Source of the DNA: Atherinomorus stipes
Taxonomy: Eukaryota; Chordata; Actinopteri; Atheriniformes; Atherinidae
Direction of reading: 5' to 3'
Assembly: GCA_023101725.1 (NCBI GenBank)
Contig: JALJCO010010310.1
Location: forward strand, 248,675-312,674
Length of the DNA: 64,000 nt
Part shown: positions 59,228-64,000 of the stretch, piece by piece
How positions within the stretch are numbered: the stretch's first letter is position 1
Layout: each line of letters starts with the position of its first letter
The notes under the pieces: generated by a model
The model's input: the letters and a program-made list of their open reading frames with translations, nothing else
Told to the model about the DNA's origin: nothing
The model's database searches: none
Position numbers and translations under genes: made by a program

Positions 59228-61543
59228 TACCCCTCGTTATGTCCACTACCCCTCGTTATGTCCACTTCCCCTCGTTATGTCCACTACCCCTCGTTATGTC
59301 CACTTCCCCTCGTTATGTCCACTACCCCTCGTTATGTCCACTTCCCCTCGTTATGTCCACTTCTCCTCGTTATGTCCACTACCCCTCGTTATGTCCACTA
59401 CCCCTCGTTATGTCCACTAACCCTCGTTATGTTCACTACCCCTCGTTATGTCCACTTCCCCTCGTTATGTCCACTTCCCCTCGTTATGTCCACTTCTCCT
59501 CGTTATGTCCACTTCCCCTCGTTATGTCCACTTCCCCTCGTTATGTCCACTTCCCCTCGTTATGTCCACTTCCCCTCGTTATGTCCACTTCCCCCTCGTT
59601 ATGTCCACTTCTCCTCGTTATGTCCACTTCCCTCCTCGTTATGTCCACTACCCCCTCGTTATGTCCACTACCCCTCGTAATGTCCACTGCCCCTCGTAAT
59701 GTCCACTACCCCTCGTTATGTCCACTACCCCTCGTTATGTCCACTACCCCTCGTTATGTCCACTACCCCTCGTTATGTCCACTTCCCCTCGTTATGTCCA
59801 CTACCCCTCGTTATGTCCACTACCCCTCGTAATGTCCACTACCCCCACGTTATGTCCACTACCCCCCGTTATGTCCACTACCCATCGTTATGTCCACTAC
59901 CCCTCGTTATTTCCACTACCCCTCGTTATGTCCACTACCCCTCGTTATGTCCACTACCCCTCGTTATGTCCACTACCCCTCGTTATGTCCACTACCCCCT
60001 CGTAATGTCCACTACCCCTCGTAATGTCCACTGCCCCTCGTAATGTCCACTACCCCTCGTTATGTCCTCTACCCCTCGTTATGTCCACTACCCCTCGTTA
60101 TGTCCACTACCCATCGTTATGTCCACTACCCCTCGTTATTTCCACTTCCCCTCGTTATGTCCTCTACCCCTGCGTTATGTCCACTACCCCTCGTTATGTC
60201 CACTACCCCTCGTTATGTCCACTACCCCTCGTTATGTCCACTACCCCTCGTTATGTCCACTTCCCCTCGTTATGTCCACTACCCCCTCGTTATGTCCACT
60301 ACCCCTCGTTATGTCCACTACCCCTCGTTATGTTCACTTCCCCTCGTTATGTCCACTTCCCCTCGTTATGTCCACTTCCCCTCGTTATGTCCACTTCCCC
60401 TCGTTATGTCCACTTCCCCTCGTTATGTCCACTACCCCTCGTTATGTCCACTACCCCTCGTTATGTCCACTTCCCTCGTTATGTCCACTTCCCCTCGTTA
60501 TGTCCACTACCCCTCGTTATGTCCACTTCCCCTCGTTATGTCCACCACCCCTCGTTATGTCCACCACCCCTCGTTATGTCCACCACCCCTCGTTATGTCC
60601 ACTTCCTCTCGTTATGTCCACTTCCCCTCGTTATGTCCACTACCCCTCGTTATGTCCACTTCCCCTCGTTATGTCCACTACCCCTCGTTATGTCCACTTC
60701 CCCTCGTTATGTCCACTACCCCTCGTTATGTCCACTTCCCCTCGTTATGTCCACTACCACTCGTTATGTCCACTTCCCCTCGTTATGTCCACTACCCGTT
60801 ATGTCCACTTCCCCTCGTTATGTCCACTACCACTCGTTATCTCCACTTCCCCTCGTTATGTCCACTACCCCTTATGTCCACTTCCCCTCGTTATGTCCAC
60901 TTCCCCTCGTTATGTCCACTACCCCTCGTTATGTCCGCTACCCCTCGTTATGTCCGCTACCCCTCGTTATGTCCACTACCCCTCGTTATGTCCACTACCC
61001 AGCGTTATGTCCACTTCCCCTCGTTATGTCCACTTCCCCTCGTTATGTCCACTTCCCCTCGTTATGTCCACTACCCCTCGTTATGTCCACTTCCCCTCGT
61101 TATGTCCACTTCCCCTCGTTATGTCCACTACCCCTTATGTCCACTTCCCCTCGTTATGTCCACTTCCCCTCGTTATGTCCACTACCTCTCGTTATGTCCA
61201 CTACCCCTCGTTATGTCCACTTCCCCTCGTTATGTCCACTACCCCTCGTTATGTCCACTTCCCTCGTTATGTCCACTACCCCTTATGTCCACTTCCCCTC
61301 GTTATGTCCACTTCCCCTCGTTATGTCCACTTCCCCTCGTTATGTCCACTACCCCTCGTTATGTCCACTACCCCTCGTTATGTCCACTTCCCCTCGTTAT
61401 GTCCACTACCCCTCGTTATGTCCACTTCCCCTCGTTATGTCCACTACCCCTTATGTCCACTTCCCCTCGTTATGTCCACTTCCCCTCGTTATGTCCACTT
61501 CCCCTCGTTATGTCCCCTTCTCCTCGTTATGTCCACTAACCCT
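59228..61543 (+). repeat. 19-bp tandem array, about 122 units
   Basis: The unit is CTACCCCTCGTTATGTCCA or CTTCCCCTCGTTATGTCCA, period 19 bp over 2.3 kb. Most variation is the third base (A or T). Rarer variants include AATG for TATG, CCATCG, and units missing 1-3 bp. Three units are 57 bp, 19 codons, so all three plus-strand frames are open over most of the array; the 498-540 residue frames are a by-product of length and lack of stop codons in the unit. Confidence 0.97.
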
Positions 61544-62894
61544 ACATGCAAAGAGGAATTGGGACACCACGCGAAATTTAGGGGCAGGGCTAACAAGTAG
61601 GACTAGTGGGTGTATTGGGACGCACCCCGAGTCCTTTTCTTCGTAGTTTCACTTTTTAGTGTCTTTCGTTGATCGGGGTCGTTTCCTGACTGCAGAAGAA
61701 TCCAGAACTGTCCCGTACAGTGTCTGAATCCACCATGACGTCTCCTTTCTGCACCAAACTGTCGGGGTGCGTACGCAGAATCAGTGATGTCACATCCGCA
61801 GGGCAGCGTGGGAAATTCACCACCGAATCGCAGCGTTATGCAGCACACAGTCTGTTCAAGGCATCGGAGAGAAACGTGGTGGAAACGTTATTTTTGGTTT
61901 TTAGCGCTTCATCACCCGTTAGTATGAAAAACTGGACATGCTTGTTTATTCTGTCACATCCCTGCCTCTCGTCCTTTAACCTGTGGGGGGGGGAAGTGGG
62001 CTTGGTGATGATGTTCCATCAGGCAGAATTAGGAGCAATAACTAATTACAGAGACTCAGAAAGGTGAGTTCGGATGAATCCTGCCTCATGACACGACTCT
62101 TTGATGCACATTTGTTGCACACAAAATAAAACGCATGAACGTGACATCACGGCTGGTATAATGTCCTCACATCTGCTGGTGCTTTCAAAGGTCCCACATA
62201 TATTGTACATTATAAGCTCCTGTCCTTCTCTATCTAGCTTTTTCCCAGAACGCCACATAAAAAACAATGAGCTCTGCCAGAAAGCAAACCTATTTTCATC
62301 TCACAGCACAAGCAGGAAAAAAGCAACACACTTTGACTCACAGCTCAGTTTGCCATGGATATAAATGACTTAATAGAATATCACACAGACTCGCTGATGC
62401 CGACTTATCTCACCGCCTCCATTTATTTTAAGTCTCTCTGGGCAAAAGTTTCATCTAAATGCGTAAAATGTAAATTTAACAAGCTGCAGGAGGGGAGAGA
62501 AACCAGGACACTGGAGGGAACAGCCAGCGTTTCCCAGCCTTTCTAATTGCTGAGGAGAGCGGAGGGTGACAGTTGATTAGCCCAGGTATGTCACGGCTGC
62601 TAGACGAAAACAGAGGCACTGCAGCATGAAGAGGAATCATCACGGACACACGGGGAGAGGGTTTCTGCCAGGCTAATACTGACTATAATGAAAGCTAATA
62701 AGCTAAACCAGCCCAGAGTTTAATGATGGATGAGTTAGCCATTCATTTGGCATAAATCTGCAAGAATCTATAAACAAATTACCAGAAACGAATGATTTTA
62801 GTTCAAATCTCTTCTGTACAAAATCAAAAAGTCCCTTTTTTGATGCTCAACCTGATTTTGACTCATGAATAAAAGCACATTAGTAGCCTGGGAG
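61544..62894. other. unassigned sequence; possible transposon end at 61.55-61.66 kb
   Basis: The stretch gggacaccacg, then gtattgggacgcaccc next to the array resembles the end of a dispersed element, and the opposite flank (ttgctctgaagggctag, 59196-59216) may be its partner, which would put the 19-bp array inside a transposon. The rest shows nothing recognisable; a 115-codon frame at 61720 has no domain. Confidence 0.3.
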
Positions 62895-62898
62895 TTAA

Positions 62899-63434
62899 AG
62901 GCCGTGTACCTGATTTCATTGTAAACTCTCTATGAAAAACGCTTTCTACACGGTATATTACGGTAAAAGCGGTAATTTAATGGAAATGAATCCCTCATTG
63001 ATTGCGTATCTGCATGAATCCAGGCCTTTTTAGTTTAGGTTTGTAACGCTGTCGTGACGCTTTTCTCATGCCGATGCGCTTCGTTCTGCAGAAGTTTCAG
63101 TTTCCAATCAGCCAATCACAGCCTTTCCAAACGAGGAGCGCCCTCCCCTAACCTGTGCACGGCAGCACTTGTAAACAGAACCACATGGCGTGTACCGAAG
63201 GGAAAGTGGCGATACCTCAAAAAAAACAGCCTGAATGCATCAAAACTGAGGAGGAGAGAGATGAAACGCAGGAGAAACCCGGTGGATTGTACTGAAGGCA
63301 GAGCAGCTGGACGTCTGCGACTGAATGTGGACTGGAAGTCCGCCGGGACAGGTATTTTTTTCAATAATTTTCTTCTTAATAACACTTCATATGTCCTCGC
63401 GTGCTGGCGCTTCCTCTGCTGGTCTACTGTATAT
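62899..63434. mobile_element. TTAA MITE family E, left part
   Basis: TTAA lies at 62895-62898, followed by AGGCCGTGTACCTGATTTC. The next 160 bp match, inverted, the fragment at 6850-7017. The element is interrupted at about 63435 by a THAP foldback copy and its other end lies outside the window. A 176-codon frame (63054-63584) crosses the junction and has no domain. Confidence 0.5.
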
Positions 63435-64000
63435 AACAGGGGATTATCACGCTTACCGGAATGTCCCGGTATTTGGACACTTCCTCTTCCAGGCCATGTT
63501 AACGACAGCCGTTCCTGCTCTGTTATCCTGTTTAAATCGGATAAACTCCAAACATATTTAAGTTTTCATTCTAGACTGAAGTGATACTGGATCAAAAGCT
63601 GGATCAAAGCGATCGATTCGCCGCGGTGAAGGGCCGAACTTTATAATAAAACACACGTTTGTTGGTAGCCGGTGGGGCACAACACCGGCACTTCACAGCA
63701 TGCTAGCATTAGCAGCTAGCGTTTACTGACGTGCTTAACATTGTGCGTCTTAAAACACACAAACATCTGAAAATCGGGTCTGTACCCCCCCGTTTCCAGT
63801 GGAACAACTGGGGACTGCCAAGAAAGGAGACGCTTTCAGATGCTTGTGTGTTTTCAGCCGCACAAAGTTAGGCACGTTATCAAGCTGGCTAATGCTAGCC
63901 TGCTAACACGACTGTATAGTCTGCCGGCTACAAACAAACGTGTGTCGTTTTATAATAAAGTTCGGTCCTTCACCGCGGCCGAATCTGTCGTTTTGATCCA
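63435..64000 (+). mobile_element. THAP-derived foldback element, copy running off the window
   Basis: It starts AGGGGATTATCACGCTTACC at about 63436, has the same left arm as 55409, a centre at about 63770-63840, and a right arm that resembles the decayed arm at 51190-51350. The right terminus lies beyond 64000. Confidence 0.82.

Noticed and set aside
60024..61646. 540-codon open frame and several overlapping frames of about 500 codons
   Set aside because: They are the three frames of the 19-bp tandem array, which has no stop codon in its unit. Length comes from the repeat, and similar products appear in all three frames.
63054..63584. 176-codon frame as a gene
   Set aside because: It runs across the junction of a MITE and a THAP foldback and contains no domain, so it is an accidental fusion frame.

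Overview
The window looks like non-coding nuclear DNA of a ray-finned (teleost-type) fish. The evidence is the repeat content: several Tc1/mariner copies with frame-broken transposases, many small non-autonomous elements with 8-bp (hAT-like), TTAA or TWA (Harbinger-like) target duplications, a tRNA-derived SINE, LINE tails, and large minisatellites. No host protein-coding gene can be supported. Nearly every longer open frame is a tandem repeat whose period keeps frames open, or a piece of a mobile element. Family names rest on termini and motifs read by eye, without a database search.

Layout. 0-16.9 kb holds small inverted-repeat elements, some nested (0.2-0.8, 1.4-2.4, 4.7-6.35, 6.5-7.2, 9.15-9.8, 12.7-13.2, 13.5-14.5 kb), in otherwise featureless sequence, plus a LINE remnant at 8.6-9.1 kb. 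16.95-20.39 kb is a 29-bp satellite-like array joined to a Tc1 remnant. 20.5-25.7 kb is mostly unassigned. 25.73-27.69 kb is a hAT-type element with an internal 33-bp array. 29.97-32.15 kb is an element with long terminal inverted repeats and strong internal hairpins. 33.37-37.56 kb is a Tc1 copy whose transposase gene holds a 30-bp array and a 39-bp array, the latter split by a hAT element. 40.0-40.3 kb is an 11-bp array. 41.82-45.07 kb is a mariner-type element swollen by a 94-bp array of 19 units. 45.1-48.9 kb has an internally deleted Tc1 copy, a LINE tail, AT microsatellites and another Tc1 copy. 48.9-50.8 kb is mostly unique and may include a minus-strand 3' UTR; it carries a (GA)n tract. 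50.8-51.9, 55.4-56.1 and 63.4-64.0 kb carry a foldback family built from THAP-domain coding sequence. 54.6-56.65 kb is a three-level nest. 59.2-61.5 kb is a 19-bp array.

Main theme. Tandem arrays have repeatedly arisen inside transposase genes. The 29-bp and 30-bp arrays come from the same short stretch of the same Tc1 transposase at two loci, a neighbouring stretch gave the 39-bp array, and a different mariner transposase gave the 94-bp array. The seeding short direct repeats are still visible for the 30-bp and 94-bp arrays. The second theme is a palindromic element family whose arms are a decayed THAP domain, with one copy retaining an intact C2CH-type THAP reading frame.
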